In this document: in pieces, positions 15,319-24,422 of the stretch | Layout of the letters: the number at the start of each line of letters is the position of its first letter | Position numbering within the stretch: the first letter of the stretch is position 1 | NCBI GenBank assembly: GCA_027317645.1 | Contig: DAHVQS010000013.1 | Coordinates: forward strand, 1-41,413 | From: Paenalcaligenes sp021793095 | Lineage (GTDB): Bacteria > Pseudomonadota > Gammaproteobacteria > Burkholderiales > Burkholderiaceae_B | Direction of reading: 5' to 3' | DNA length: 41,413 nt | Made by a program: the position numbers and the translations under genes | The notes under the pieces: model-generated | What the model was told of the DNA's origin: nothing | Database searches by the model: none | The model's input: the letters and a program-made list of their open reading frames with translations, nothing else

Positions 15319-17049
15319 ATGGAATTAACTGGCGCAGATATTGTAGTGCGCTCTCTGAGCGACCAGGGCGTTGAGCACGTCTTTGGTTATCCCGGCGGAG
15401 CCGTACTTTATATCTACGATTCGATTTTCAAGCAGGACAAGTTTCGTCATATTTTGGTCCGTCACGAGCAGGCAGCCGTGCACGCGGCCGATGCATATTC
15501 GCGTTCCACACACAAGGTAGGCGTCGCTCTGGTGACCAGTGGTCCCGGTTTGACCAATGCTGTCACCGGCATTACTACTGCCTATATGGACTCTATCCCC
15601 ATGGTGGTGATCAGTGGTCAGGTAGGTACCAGTGCGATAGGCGAGGATGCTTTCCAAGAGTGCGATGCCGTGGGGATTACGCGCCCATGTGTTAAGCACA
15701 ACTTTCTCGTACGCGATGTACGCGATCTGGCAGATACCATTCACAAGGCTTTCTACCTCGCCCGTACCGGCCGTCCCGGCCCGGTGTTGGTTGATATCCC
15801 CAAGGATATTACAGTCGATACTTGCCGCTATGTGCCGCCCAGAGGCGAGCCCAAAATGCGCTCGTATATGCCTGTGACCAAAGGGCATTTAGGGCAGATC
15901 AAAAAAGCGGTCCAACTGCTGGCCCATGCCAAGCGTCCCATGATCTACGTTGGGGGTGGGGCTATTTTAGACAACGCCTCAGACGAGCTCATCGAGCTGG
16001 TCAAAGCATCTGGTGCTCCCTGCACGACGACGTTAATGGCTTTGGGTGCCTTCCCCGGTACAGATGATCAGTACGTGGGCATGCCCGGCATGCACGGTAC
16101 CTTTGAGGCCAATATGGCCATGCAATATTGCGATGTGCTGATTTCGGTGGGGGCGCGTTTTGATGATCGCGTGATTGGTAATCCTCGCCACTTTGCTCAG
16201 CAGCCGCGCAAGATTGTTCATATTGATATTGATCCCTCTTCCATATCTAAGCGTGTCCCCGTAGATGTCCCTATTGTGGGCTCTGTTAAACAGGTGCTGA
16301 CTGAGTTCAACCAGCTGTTTGCACAGGCTCGCCGTAGTGCCGAGGCGACCGAGCTGGCCGATTGGTGGCAGCAGATCAACGAGTGGCGCGAGGTTAAGTC
16401 TTTGGCCTACGAGCAATCTCAGACCGTTATCAAGCCACAGGCCGTGGTCGAGGCGCTCTGGCGGGTCACCCAGGGTGATGCCTATGTGACTTCTGACGTG
16501 GGGCAGCACCAAATGTGGGCGGCTCAGTATTACCCCTTTGATAAACCGCGCCGCTGGCTCAACTCAGGTGGGTTGGGAACCATGGGTGTTGGTTTGCCTT
16601 ATGCCATGGGGGTACAAATCGCACATCCCGGGGCAGATGTTGCCGTGATTACCGGTGAGGGCTCGATTCAGATGAATATCCAAGAGCTATCCACCTGCAG
16701 TCAATATCGTTTGACCCCAAAGATCATCTGTCTGAACAACCGTTATCTCGGTATGGTTCGTCAATGGCAAGAGATTGACTATGGTTCTCGCTATTCCGAG
16801 TCCTATGTCGATGCATTGCCCGACTTTGTCAAATTGGTCGAGAGCTACGGCCATGTTGGCATGCGTATTGACAAGCCTGAGGATGTCGAGCCCGCATTGC
16901 GTGAGGCCTTTACTACCTATAAAGATCGTTTGGTCTTTATGGACTTCATCACTGATGCCACCGAAAACGTGTGGCCTATGGTGCAAGCAGGTAAAGGGCT
17001 GACTGAAATGTTGCTGGGTGCTGAGGACCTCAAGGGGGATACGCTGTGA
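15319..17049 (+). CDS. ilvB: acetolactate synthase, large catalytic subunit
   Basis: A thiamine-diphosphate and FAD enzyme that condenses pyruvate to acetolactate (valine/leucine) or with 2-ketobutyrate (isoleucine). 576 aa. The catalytic Glu is E50 in VRHEQAAVHAADAY, FAD/central-domain features include PGPVLVDIPKDI, and the thiamine diphosphate motif is GEGSIQMNIQELSTC...NN. The ATG at 15319 has GAAAGGA eight bases upstream and matches the usual N-terminus (MELTGADIVVRSL); an upstream GTG at 15283 is inside the folded leader. The next gene, ilvH, overlaps by 4 bp. Symbols ilvI or ilvB are used for this gene in relatives. Confidence 0.96.
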   Translation: MELTGADIVVRSLSDQGVEHVFGYPGGAVLYIYDSIFKQDKFRHILVRHEQAAVHAADAYSRSTHKVGVALVTSGPGLTNAVTGITTAYMDSIPMVVISGQVGTSAIGEDAFQECDAVGITRPCVKHNFLVRDVRDLADTIHKAFYLARTGRPGPVLVDIPKDITVDTCRYVPPRGEPKMRSYMPVTKGHLGQIKKAVQLLAHAKRPMIYVGGGAILDNASDELIELVKASGAPCTTTLMALGAFPGTDDQYVGMPGMHGTFEANMAMQYCDVLISVGARFDDRVIGNPRHFAQQPRKIVHIDIDPSSISKRVPVDVPIVGSVKQVLTEFNQLFAQARRSAEATELADWWQQINEWREVKSLAYEQSQTVIKPQAVVEALWRVTQGDAYVTSDVGQHQMWAAQYYPFDKPRRWLNSGGLGTMGVGLPYAMGVQIAHPGADVAVITGEGSIQMNIQELSTCSQYRLTPKIICLNNRYLGMVRQWQEIDYGSRYSESYVDALPDFVKLVESYGHVGMRIDKPEDVEPALREAFTTYKDRLVFMDFITDATENVWPMVQAGKGLTEMLLGAEDLKGDTL

Positions 17050-17537
17050 AACATATCATCTCTATACTATTGGAAAACGAGCCCGGCGCATTGTCGCGGG
17101 TAGTGGGGTTGTTTTCGGCCCGAGGCTACAACATCGAGACATTAACCGTTGCCCCGACCGAGGATGAGACACTCTCGCGGATGACGATTGTGACCAAAGG
17201 GTCCGAGCAGGTACTCGAACAAATCACCAAACACCTCAATCGTCTGATTGATGTGGTCAAGGTCGTCGACCTCACCGAGGGGGCTCACGTCGAGCGCGAA
17301 CTCATGCTGATCAAGGTGCGTGCCGCAGGTAAAGAGCGCGAGGAAATCAAGCGCATGACGGATATCTTCCGCGGCCGCATCATTGATGTCACCGATACGA
17401 CCTATACGATTGAGCTGACCGGTACGCAAGAAAAGATCGAGGCATTCATCAAGGCCTTAGATCACAGCTGCATACTCGAGACGGTCCGTACTGGGGTATC
17501 CGGCATCAGCCGTGGGGTACGCGTACTCAAGGTCTAA
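17046..17537 (+). CDS. ilvH: acetolactate synthase, small regulatory subunit
   Basis: The 163-aa subunit that activates the large subunit and gives valine feedback inhibition. The N-terminal ACT domain (HIISILLENEPGALSRVVGLFSARGYNIETL) is followed by the C-terminal ALS_ss_C domain with HVERELMLIKV. It starts with GTG overlapping the ilvB stop (GTGA), so the subunits are translationally coupled and made in step. Also named ilvN in other species. Confidence 0.96.
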   Translation: MKHIISILLENEPGALSRVVGLFSARGYNIETLTVAPTEDETLSRMTIVTKGSEQVLEQITKHLNRLIDVVKVVDLTEGAHVERELMLIKVRAAGKEREEIKRMTDIFRGRIIDVTDTTYTIELTGTQEKIEAFIKALDHSCILETVRTGVSGISRGVRVLKV

Positions 17538-17604
17538 TTAAAATCAACATTTAAGCCAAGATTCAAATATAGATTCTTCAAGGGTTTTCTTTTTGGAGCA
17601 CTGA

Positions 17605-18621
17605 ATGAAAGTTTATTACGACAAAGATTGTGATTTATCCCTGATTAAAAGCCGCACCGTAGCCATTATTGGTTATGGCTCACAGGGGCATGCCCACGCA
17701 CTGAACCTCAATGATTCTGGGGTCAACGTTGTGGTTGGCTTGCGCAAGGGTGGTGAGTCCTGGGCCAAGGCAGAAAATGCTGGCCTGACCGTCAAAGAAA
17801 TCTCTGCTGCTGTCCAAGACGCTGATGTGGTCATGATTTTATTGCCCGACGAGCATATCGCCAAGGTGTATCGCGATCACATCGAGGGCTACATGAAAGA
17901 AGGCGCGGCCTTGGCCTTTGCCCACGGCTTTAACGTGCACTACGGTCAAGTCGTACCACGCGAGGACATTGATGTGGTGATGGTTGCCCCCAAGGCGCCT
18001 GGTCACACCGTACGCAATACCTACACCGAAGGGGGTGGGGTACCGCATCTGGTGGCGGTATATCAGGACAACTCTGGCGCTGCCCGTGACATCGCCATGT
18101 CCTACGCCAGCGCAAACGGCGGTGGCCGTGCAGGGATCATCGAGACCACTTTCCGTGAGGAAACCGAGACCGACCTCTTTGGTGAGCAGGCCGTTCTTTG
18201 CGGTGGCGCCGTTGAGTTGATTCGTGCCGGTTTTGATACCTTGGTTGATGCTGGTTATGCACCCGAAATGGCTTATTTTGAGTGCTTGCACGAGCTCAAG
18301 CTCATTGTTGACCTCATTTACGAGGGCGGCATTGCCAACATGAACTACTCAATTTCTAACAACGCCGAGTTTGGTGAGTACGAAACCGGGCCTAAAATCA
18401 TTACTGATGAGACCCGTCGCGCCATGCGCGAATGCTTGACCGAGATCCAAAACGGTGAGTACGCCAAAAACTTCATTCTCGAGCACGCCGCAGGTGCCCC
18501 CACCTTGACCTCGCGTCGTCGTATTATCGCCGAGTCCAAAATCGAGCAAATTGGTGAGCAACTGCGTGCCATGATGCCTTGGATTGCCGAGAACAAACTG
18601 GTTGACAAGAGCAAAAACTAA
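17605..18621 (+). CDS. ilvC: ketol-acid reductoisomerase (NADP+)
   Basis: The second common step of branched-chain amino acid synthesis: isomerisation and NADPH reduction of acetolactate or acetohydroxybutyrate. 338 aa, the short class I form. The nucleotide motif is GYGSQGHAHALNLNDSG, the metal and catalytic segments are FAHGFNVHYG, APKAPGHTVRNTY, DLFGEQAVLCGG and FECLHELKLIVDLIYEGG. It starts 67 bp after ilvH with TTGGAG upstream and belongs to the same operon. A terminator lies about 75 bp after the stop, before pssA. Confidence 0.97.
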   Translation: MKVYYDKDCDLSLIKSRTVAIIGYGSQGHAHALNLNDSGVNVVVGLRKGGESWAKAENAGLTVKEISAAVQDADVVMILLPDEHIAKVYRDHIEGYMKEGAALAFAHGFNVHYGQVVPREDIDVVMVAPKAPGHTVRNTYTEGGGVPHLVAVYQDNSGAARDIAMSYASANGGGRAGIIETTFREETETDLFGEQAVLCGGAVELIRAGFDTLVDAGYAPEMAYFECLHELKLIVDLIYEGGIANMNYSISNNAEFGEYETGPKIITDETRRAMRECLTEIQNGEYAKNFILEHAAGAPTLTSRRRIIAESKIEQIGEQLRAMMPWIAENKLVDKSKN

Positions 18622-18697
18622 ATTCGCACCGATAGCTCCTATCGGCGCGAGCCGTCAGAGGCAACATCCAAACTGTCGTTGCCCTTAGACAGCCAGT

Positions 18698-18735
18698 AAA
18701 AATGCCCCGCCGCAAAAGCAGTGGGGCATTTTTTT
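18698..18735 (+). terminator. terminator of the ilv operon
   Basis: Stem AAAAATGCCCC / GGGGCATTTTT with a 14-base loop and a seven-T run. A second perfect hairpin without T-run (CCGATAG/CTATCGG, 18629-18645) lies just after the ilvC stop and could protect the 3' end. Confidence 0.85.
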
Positions 18736-18793
18736 GCTCGGCTGGTCTGCATTGCGTAAAATGAAACCATCTCTTTAAAACTAACTGGCATCT

Positions 18794-19603
18794 ATGCAAG
18801 AACAATCTCTAGAAGACAAACGCCGCCGCGGCATTTATCTATTGCCCAATGCGTTTACGACGGGTAATTTATTTGCCGGCTTTTATGCCATTGTGCAGGC
18901 CATGAATGGTCGCTACGAGACCGCGGCCATTGCCATTTTCTTGGCCATGGTTTTTGATGGCATGGATGGACGGGTGGCACGTCTCACCAACACCCAGTCT
19001 ACTTTTGGCGAGCAATACGACTCCTTGGCGGATGTGATCTCATTCGGGATGGCCCCCGCTTTAGTGATGTATGTGTGGATACTGCAGGGGTTGGGTCGTT
19101 GGGGCTGGCTGGCCGCATTTGTCTTTGTGGTCGGCGCTGCTTTGCGTTTGGCCCGTTTTAATATCAACATCAAAGTGGTTGATCAGCGCTTTTTCCAGGG
19201 GCTGCCCAGCCCAGCCGCCGCTGCATTGGTGGCGGGGTTTGTTTGGCTGGCAGTGGATAATAAAATCACCACTAATCAGGCAGCACTGGCTTGGGTGGCC
19301 TTTGGGTTGACCATCTACGCAGGGGTCACCATGGTTTCTAATGCCCCTTTTTATAGTGGCAAAAACTTTGCACTGGGCCGCAGTGTTCCCTTTTGGGTGA
19401 TGCTGCTATTTGTGTTGGTGTTTGTATTTGTCTCTAGTGATCCCCCCATTGTGTTATTTGGCCTTTTTGTGGTGTATGGGCTGTCAGGCTGGGCATTAAT
19501 GCTGTGGCGTTGGCAGCGGGCCCGTACACTGCGACAGCGTCGCAGCGAACGCCGCCAAACGCTAAAGCGCGATGGGGATCAGAACGACACCGACCGCAAG
19601 TAG
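18794..19603 (+). CDS. pssA: CDP-diacylglycerol--serine O-phosphatidyltransferase
   Basis: An inner-membrane enzyme that makes phosphatidylserine, the precursor of phosphatidylethanolamine, from CDP-diacylglycerol and serine. 269 aa with about six to eight membrane helices. The CDP-alcohol phosphotransferase signature is complete: D55, D58-G59, A62-R63, G72, D76, D80. The N-terminal RRRGIYLLPNAFTTGNLFAGF segment marks the integral-membrane (type II) PssA rather than the E. coli phospholipase-D type. It follows ilvC but behind a terminator, so it likely has its own promoter. The C-terminus is a basic tail. Position after ilvC is common in Burkholderiales. Confidence 0.93.
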   Translation: MQEQSLEDKRRRGIYLLPNAFTTGNLFAGFYAIVQAMNGRYETAAIAIFLAMVFDGMDGRVARLTNTQSTFGEQYDSLADVISFGMAPALVMYVWILQGLGRWGWLAAFVFVVGAALRLARFNINIKVVDQRFFQGLPSPAAAALVAGFVWLAVDNKITTNQAALAWVAFGLTIYAGVTMVSNAPFYSGKNFALGRSVPFWVMLLFVLVFVFVSSDPPIVLFGLFVVYGLSGWALMLWRWQRARTLRQRRSERRQTLKRDGDQNDTDRK

Positions 19604-19623
19604 GCCCGCATCAATCGATAGGT

Positions 19624-20178
19624 TTATAGACCCATCCACAGTTGGCCGTCGTTATCTCTGGGGTCCATGCTGCGCTGTAGGGCGTGGACCTGATCGTTGT
19701 CATCAAAAAAGATGTTCATCATCATGGGCCAAACCCCGTTTTGTTTATAGCGGTAGGACCATACCTTCATCCGAACCCCGATGTAGGGGGCCACAGATTG
19801 CTCAGCTGGGGGGCCAAAATTGCAGCCGACCTTGTCCAGATCCCAGCTGTTGTCACCGATGTCTTGCTCGACCTGAGCAAACATAGGATCGCTCAGCACC
19901 TGCTGTATCTCGATGAGTTGGTCTTGGTCATCAAATACCCCGCGCCAGGCATAATAGCCCATGGGCTGCTGCGACCAAACGCGCAGGGTGTACGGTGCAT
20001 TATCGCAGGCGACCGTTGGCTGGCCGTATTGCTGCTGCACCTGTGCGTATGTGCTGCCCTCGGGCAGCTCTGCCATTGATGTGCACCCGGCCAATAATAC
20101 CACTGCGCCGGCCATCATACTCAGAGGGCCCAGTCGAGGAATCAGGCGTTGTGCGGGCTGAGATGTTGCTTTAATCAC
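19624..20178 (-). CDS. lipoprotein, possibly with two BamE-like repeats
   Basis: A 184-aa predicted lipoprotein. The GTG start at 20178 has CGGAGG five bases upstream; upstream residues are rejected. The signal peptide ends in the lipobox LAGC with the lipidated Cys at residue 32, and the next residues (TSM) do not carry Asp+2, so outer-membrane sorting is expected. The mature part seems to contain two similar halves. The first runs LPEGSTYAQVQQQYGQP...LRVWSQQ...GVFDDQDQLIEIQQVL. The second runs WDLDKVGCNFGPP...KVWSYRY...FFDDNDQVHALQRSM. Each half recalls the BamE/SmpA fold. Function is unknown. It is convergent with pssA (20-bp gap) and divergent from rpsO. Confidence 0.78.
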   Translation of the reverse strand: MIKATSQPAQRLIPRLGPLSMMAGAVVLLAGCTSMAELPEGSTYAQVQQQYGQPTVACDNAPYTLRVWSQQPMGYYAWRGVFDDQDQLIEIQQVLSDPMFAQVEQDIGDNSWDLDKVGCNFGPPAEQSVAPYIGVRMKVWSYRYKQNGVWPMMMNIFFDDNDQVHALQRSMDPRDNDGQLWMGL

Positions 20179-20227
20179 GCATGCCTCCGGTGTTTTAGAT
20201 GTGGGGGGCTGACAAACGCACAACTCT

Positions 20228-20257
20228 TTGCGCGTTTTAAGATTATCTAGTTATAAT
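20228..20257 (+). promoter_or_regulatory. predicted sigma-70 promoter of rpsO
   Basis: TTGCGC and a perfect TATAAT, 18 bp apart, about 130 bp before the rpsO ATG. The leader is long enough for S15 to bind and repress its own mRNA as in E. coli, but no specific fold was established. Confidence 0.6.
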
Positions 20258-20392
20258 TATAGAGCTTTTTAGCGCAGTAACTTTATTTACATGTTTTTTT
20301 ACGGCGCCCTAAAAAGTAAGGTACAATTTTATCGTTTTATTGATTTGTCACGTCAGGGCACCTCGGCCCTGTCGCATGTCTTAGAGGGATTT

Positions 20393-20662
20393 ATGACAGT
20401 AACAAACTTCCAAAAGGCTGAAATCGTCCAAGAATTTCAGCGCCAATCAGGTGACACAGGCTCGCCTGAGGTTCAAATCGCGCTGTTAACTGCGCGCATC
20501 AAAACATTGGGTGAACACTTTAAGGATCACAAAAAAGATCACCACTCGCGTCGTGGTCTCCTGCGTATGGTTAGCCGCCGTCGCAAACTGCTCGACTATC
20601 TCAAAAATCGTAACCCCGAGGCTTATTTCGAGCTTATCAAAAAGCTCGGTTTACGCCGATAG
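20393..20662 (+). CDS. rpsO: 30S ribosomal protein S15
   Basis: The primary 16S rRNA-binding protein of the small-subunit central domain, 89 aa, the standard length. Typical segments are GDTGSPEVQIALLTARI, HKKDHHSRRGLLRMVSRRRKLLDYL and the KLGLRR end. The ATG at 20393 has GAGGGA upstream; an in-frame ATG at 20291 would add 34 unrelated residues and is rejected. It precedes pnp, the conserved bacterial order. Confidence 0.98.
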   Translation: MTVTNFQKAEIVQEFQRQSGDTGSPEVQIALLTARIKTLGEHFKDHKKDHHSRRGLLRMVSRRRKLLDYLKNRNPEAYFELIKKLGLRR

Positions 20663-20696
20663 TACGAGACAGTGTTCTCCCTGTTAGAATGCTAGC

Positions 20697-20741
20697 AACC
20701 GTGCATAGTGCGAACAGAGTTCGCCGCTGTGCACGGTTTTT
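20697..20741 (+). terminator. rpsO terminator / pnp leader hairpin
   Basis: Stem AACCGTGCA / TGCACGGTT (9 bp) with an inner GCGAAC/GTTCGC stem, then a T-run. In E. coli the matching rpsO–pnp hairpin is an RNase III site through which PNPase controls its own mRNA. The placement fits that, but the role here is inferred. Confidence 0.8.
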
Positions 20742-20758
20742 CATTGTAAGGATATTTA

Positions 20759-22936
20759 ATGTTCAATAAAGTCACAAAGTCATTTCAGTACGGTGATCAT
20801 ACCGTGACACTTGAGACCGGTGTGATCGCCCGACAGGCGACGGGCTCAGTGTTGGTTACAGTAGAGGATACCGTCGTATTGGCCACCGTAGTGGCAGAGC
20901 GCGAGGCCCGTCACGGCCTGAGTTTTTTCCCGCTGACCGTAGACTACATCGAAAAAAGTTATGCTGCCGGCCGTATTCCCGGCGGCTTTTTTAAGCGTGA
21001 GGGCAAGCCCTCTGATCGCGAGGTATTGACCGCGCGTCTGATTGACCGTCCATTGCGCCCCCTATTCCCCGAGGGCTTTAACAACGAGGTACAAATTGTC
21101 GTGCACGCCTTGTCGGTCAACCCCGACATTGACCCCGATGTGCCTGCGCTCATCGCGGCTTCTGCCGCTGTTGCTGTCTCTGGGGTGCCTTTTACCGCTC
21201 CGGTCGCCGCTGCTCGCGTTGGCTATATGGATGGCAACTATGTCCTAAACCTTAATACCACTGAGCTTGAAAACTCCGAGCTCGATCTGGTGGTGGCAGG
21301 GACCGAGGCAGCTGTCCTGATGGTTGAGTCCGAAGCCAAAGAGCTCTCTGAGGATGTCATGCTGGGCGCCATCGCTTTTGGTCACGAGCATATGCAGGCG
21401 GCGATTCAGGCCATTAAAGAGCTGGTCGCCGAGGCTGGCAAGCCCGCTTGGGACTGGACGCCCGAGCCTGTCCAAGATGCGTTGGTAGACAAGATCAAAA
21501 CCCTGGCACAGAGTGATTTACAGGCGGCCTATAGCATCCACCAAAAGCAGGCGCGTACGCATGCTATTCAGGATGTACGTGAAAAGGTTTTCGAGGCACT
21601 CAATGCCGAGGCCACCGAGGAAAATCCTGTTGATGACAATGTCGTCAAAGAAATCCTCCATGATCTCGAGGCCGACATTGTGCGCAGCAAGATCCTCAAC
21701 GGTGAGCCCCGTATTGACGGGCGCGATACACGCACAGTGCGCCCCATTGAGATTCAGTTAGGCTTCTTGCCACGCGCACACGGCAGTGCTCTATTTACAC
21801 GTGGCGAGACTCAGGCACTCGTGGTGACCACCCTTGGGACCCGTCAAGACGAGCAAATCATTGATTCCGTCATGGGTGAATCACGCGATCGCTTCATGCT
21901 GCATTACAACTTCCCACCCTTTTCTACGGGTGAGGTCGGGCGCATGGGGGCTCCCCGTCGCCGCGAAATCGGCCACGGTAACTTGGCCAAGCGCGCCTTG
22001 ATTTGCCAGCTGCCCACCGCCGAAGACTTCCAGTACTCAATCCGCGTGGTCTCAGAGATTACCGAATCCAACGGCTCTTCCTCAATGGCCAGTGTATGCG
22101 GTGGCTCTTTAGCCATGATGGATGCAGGTGTTCCCATCAAAGATCACGTCGCGGGTGTCGCGATGGGCTTGATCAAAGAGGGGGGTAAATTTGCTGTACT
22201 GACCGATATTCTAGGGGACGAAGACCACCTCGGTGATATGGACTTCAAGGTCGCAGGTACCCGCAATGGTATTACGGCTTTGCAAATGGATATTAAAATC
22301 CAGGGCATCACCACGGAAATCATGCAGGTGGCACTGGCCCAGGCCAAAGAGGGGCGCTTCCATATCCTAGACGAGATGCAGGCTGCCATTGATGGCTCGC
22401 GTACCGAGCTATCTGAGTTTGCACCACGCATGCTGACGCTCAAGATTAACCCCGATAAAATCCGTGATGTCATTGGCAAAGGTGGTGCGACCATCCGCCA
22501 GCTGACCGAGGAAACGGGCACCCAGATTGAAATCGAGGACGACGGCAGCATCACCATCGCCAGTGTGGATTTGGAAAAAGCCCAAGAGGCAGAAAACCGT
22601 ATCCGCGAGTTGACCGCTGATGTTGAGCTCGGCCAAGAATACGAGGGTCCTGTCCTACGTGTACTGGATTTCGGGGCCATTGTGCAGGTACTGCCGGGTC
22701 GTGATGGTTTGTTGCATATCTCTGAGATTGCCAACTATCGCATCAATAACATTAACGATGTGCTCAAGGTTGGGCAAAACGTTCGTGTTAAAGTAATCGA
22801 AGCCGATGACAAGGGTCGCTTGCGTCTATCGATGAAGGCCATTGGTGGCATCGAGGCCCAAGGAGGGCCCCAGGCGCCTGAGCAAAAAGGTGGCGACAAC
22901 AACAGACAAGGACGTAATCGCGATCAGCGCAACTAA
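20759..22936 (+). CDS. pnp: polyribonucleotide nucleotidyltransferase (PNPase)
   Basis: A 3'-5' phosphorolytic exoribonuclease, trimeric, part of the RNA degradosome. 725 aa. Two RNase PH domains (about residues 10-210 and 310-550) are joined by a helical domain. The catalytic second core shows NFPPFSTGEVGRMG and DHVAGVAMGLI. The KH domain carries DVIGKGGATIRQLTEETG (about residue 565), and the S1 domain (about 620-690) is followed by a short Gln/Gly/Asn-rich basic tail. AAGGA precedes the ATG. A strong terminator follows, and the next gene is not a usual neighbour. Confidence 0.98.
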   Translation: MFNKVTKSFQYGDHTVTLETGVIARQATGSVLVTVEDTVVLATVVAEREARHGLSFFPLTVDYIEKSYAAGRIPGGFFKREGKPSDREVLTARLIDRPLRPLFPEGFNNEVQIVVHALSVNPDIDPDVPALIAASAAVAVSGVPFTAPVAAARVGYMDGNYVLNLNTTELENSELDLVVAGTEAAVLMVESEAKELSEDVMLGAIAFGHEHMQAAIQAIKELVAEAGKPAWDWTPEPVQDALVDKIKTLAQSDLQAAYSIHQKQARTHAIQDVREKVFEALNAEATEENPVDDNVVKEILHDLEADIVRSKILNGEPRIDGRDTRTVRPIEIQLGFLPRAHGSALFTRGETQALVVTTLGTRQDEQIIDSVMGESRDRFMLHYNFPPFSTGEVGRMGAPRRREIGHGNLAKRALICQLPTAEDFQYSIRVVSEITESNGSSSMASVCGGSLAMMDAGVPIKDHVAGVAMGLIKEGGKFAVLTDILGDEDHLGDMDFKVAGTRNGITALQMDIKIQGITTEIMQVALAQAKEGRFHILDEMQAAIDGSRTELSEFAPRMLTLKINPDKIRDVIGKGGATIRQLTEETGTQIEIEDDGSITIASVDLEKAQEAENRIRELTADVELGQEYEGPVLRVLDFGAIVQVLPGRDGLLHISEIANYRINNINDVLKVGQNVRVKVIEADDKGRLRLSMKAIGGIEAQGGPQAPEQKGGDNNRQGRNRDQRN

Positions 22937-22964
22937 GCCCTGACGCCTACTCCGTCTGAATCAG

Positions 22965-23002
22965 CCCCTTGGGTCATCACGGCCTGAGGGGTTTTCTTTT
23001 TT
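22965..23002 (+). terminator. terminator of pnp
   Basis: An 11-bp stem CCCCTTGGGTC / GGCCTGAGGGG (three G-T pairs) with loop ATCAC and tail TTTTCTTTTTT. Confidence 0.85.
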
Positions 23003-23028
23003 CATGCACTTCTACACATGCCGTATTT

Positions 23029-24369
23029 ATGAATACTCAGGATAATGCCGCTGGAGATCAGCCGGGTTGGTGGCTACTGCTCATGCAGTCGGCCTTGATT
23101 GGCGCATTTACGGGCGTAGTGGTGGGGTTGTTTCGCTATTTAAACGACCATATCACGCTGTATTTTGTGCGCACTGTGGGTCACCCTCTGGATCAGGGGG
23201 TGGGCATGGCGATTATCATTTTTGGGGCATTATTTGTTTTTGCGCTGCTTTCTATTTTTTTCCTGCGTTGCGAACGCTTGATTGGTGGCAGCGGCATCCC
23301 CCAAGTGGAAATCATGATCCACGGCGACTTACAAATGAAATGGTGGCGGGTGCTGGTGACCAAATTCTTGGGGGCACTGACTTCTTTAGCGGGGGGCTTA
23401 TCACTGGGTCGTGAGGGGCCCTGTATCATGATAGGGGCCAGTCTGGGGGTGGCTGTTGGCCGTATTTGGAACAGCCAGGCACTGGCCCATGCACGGCGAT
23501 TTTTGGCCACCGGTGGAGCCGCGGGATTGGCCGCTGCCTTTGGGGCTCCTATTGCTGGTTTTTTATTTGTTTTCGAAGAGGTACGCGTGCCTTTGCGCCC
23601 GTCACTGATCATTAGCTGCCTATTGGCTTGCTTTGTTGCAGTTTGGGTCATGCAGGCCGTTTTTCATTTTCCACTGGTGTTCCCTTTTGCCGTGACCGAC
23701 CTATTACATTGGTCCTCATGGTGGCTGATACTGCTCATAGGGGGGGTGATGGGCGTGCTGGGGGTGTTTTATAACCGTCTCTTGATCGCCTTGACCTACT
23801 GGGCGGATCGCACGCGTTTACTGCCCCTGCATTTGCGCGTATTTATTCCCTTTTTCATTGCGGGGGGGCTGCTGTATTTATACCCCAATGTCTTGGTGGG
23901 GTTTGGGATTTCAGCACTACAACTCGAGTATATGGCGTTACCGCTAACGGCGTTGCTGATGCTCTTGTTGGTAAAAATGCTGTTTTCGGTGCTCAGCTAT
24001 GCCAGCGGGGTGGCGGGGGGCCTGTTGATGCCCATTTTATTGATTGGTGCCTTGGCGGGTGCCAACTTGGTGGCCGGGCTGAAACTATTGGGCTGGGCAC
24101 CTGCCGATCAGGTAGGGGTCCTGCTGGCCATGACCATGGCGGGTTTTTTTGGGGCGAGTATACGGGCACCATTGACTGGGGCCTTTTTAATGATTGAAAT
24201 GACCGGTTCTTATACCAATGCCTTGCTCATTATCGCCACGGCCTATGTGGCCTCATGGATCGCTAACCGTATGGGTAATGCACCGGTCTACGACACCCTG
24301 CGCGCGCGTACGGCGTCGGCGCTGCTCAAAAAAGTAGCCTCTGAGCCAGCCGCCCAAAGTCCTGTCTAA
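23029..24369 (+). CDS. CLC-family chloride/proton antiporter
   Basis: A 446-aa membrane protein of the voltage-gated chloride channel family. The selectivity motifs are GSGIP, GREGP (the Glu is the external gate, E148 in E. coli ClC-ec1) and GVAGGLLMP (GxFxP region). The inner proton-path Glu is present in FLFVFEEVR (E203 equivalent), and the chloride-coordinating Tyr fits APVYDTL. Having both glutamates points to a 2 Cl-/1 H+ exchanger rather than a channel. In E. coli such antiporters support extreme acid resistance alongside glutamate decarboxylase, which is the convergent next gene here. The ATG at 23029 is chosen; a longer frame would start inside the pnp terminator. There are no CBS domains. 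Confidence 0.93.
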   Translation: MNTQDNAAGDQPGWWLLLMQSALIGAFTGVVVGLFRYLNDHITLYFVRTVGHPLDQGVGMAIIIFGALFVFALLSIFFLRCERLIGGSGIPQVEIMIHGDLQMKWWRVLVTKFLGALTSLAGGLSLGREGPCIMIGASLGVAVGRIWNSQALAHARRFLATGGAAGLAAAFGAPIAGFLFVFEEVRVPLRPSLIISCLLACFVAVWVMQAVFHFPLVFPFAVTDLLHWSSWWLILLIGGVMGVLGVFYNRLLIALTYWADRTRLLPLHLRVFIPFFIAGGLLYLYPNVLVGFGISALQLEYMALPLTALLMLLLVKMLFSVLSYASGVAGGLLMPILLIGALAGANLVAGLKLLGWAPADQVGVLLAMTMAGFFGASIRAPLTGAFLMIEMTGSYTNALLIIATAYVASWIANRMGNAPVYDTLRARTASALLKKVASEPAAQSPV

Positions 24370-24383
24370 GTAGGCTAGGGGTG

Positions 24384-24415
24384 CCTTAGCCAGCTATTGG
24401 GTATGCTGGCTAAGG
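24384..24415. terminator. hairpin between convergent CLC and glutamate decarboxylase genes
   Basis: A perfect 11-bp stem CCTTAGCCAGC / GCTGGCTAAGG with a 10-base loop. No T-run on either side, so it may be a 3'-end protector or a weak bidirectional terminator. Confidence 0.5.
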
Positions 24416-24422
24416 ACCATGG

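Noticed and set aside
20291..20392. Longer rpsO start
   Set aside because: S15 is 89 aa; the extra residues are unrelated and the real start has GAGGGA.
22969..23028. Longer CLC antiporter start
   Set aside because: It would begin inside the pnp terminator hairpin.
23029..24369. Chloride channel rather than antiporter
   Set aside because: Both the gating and the inner proton glutamates are present, which marks exchangers.
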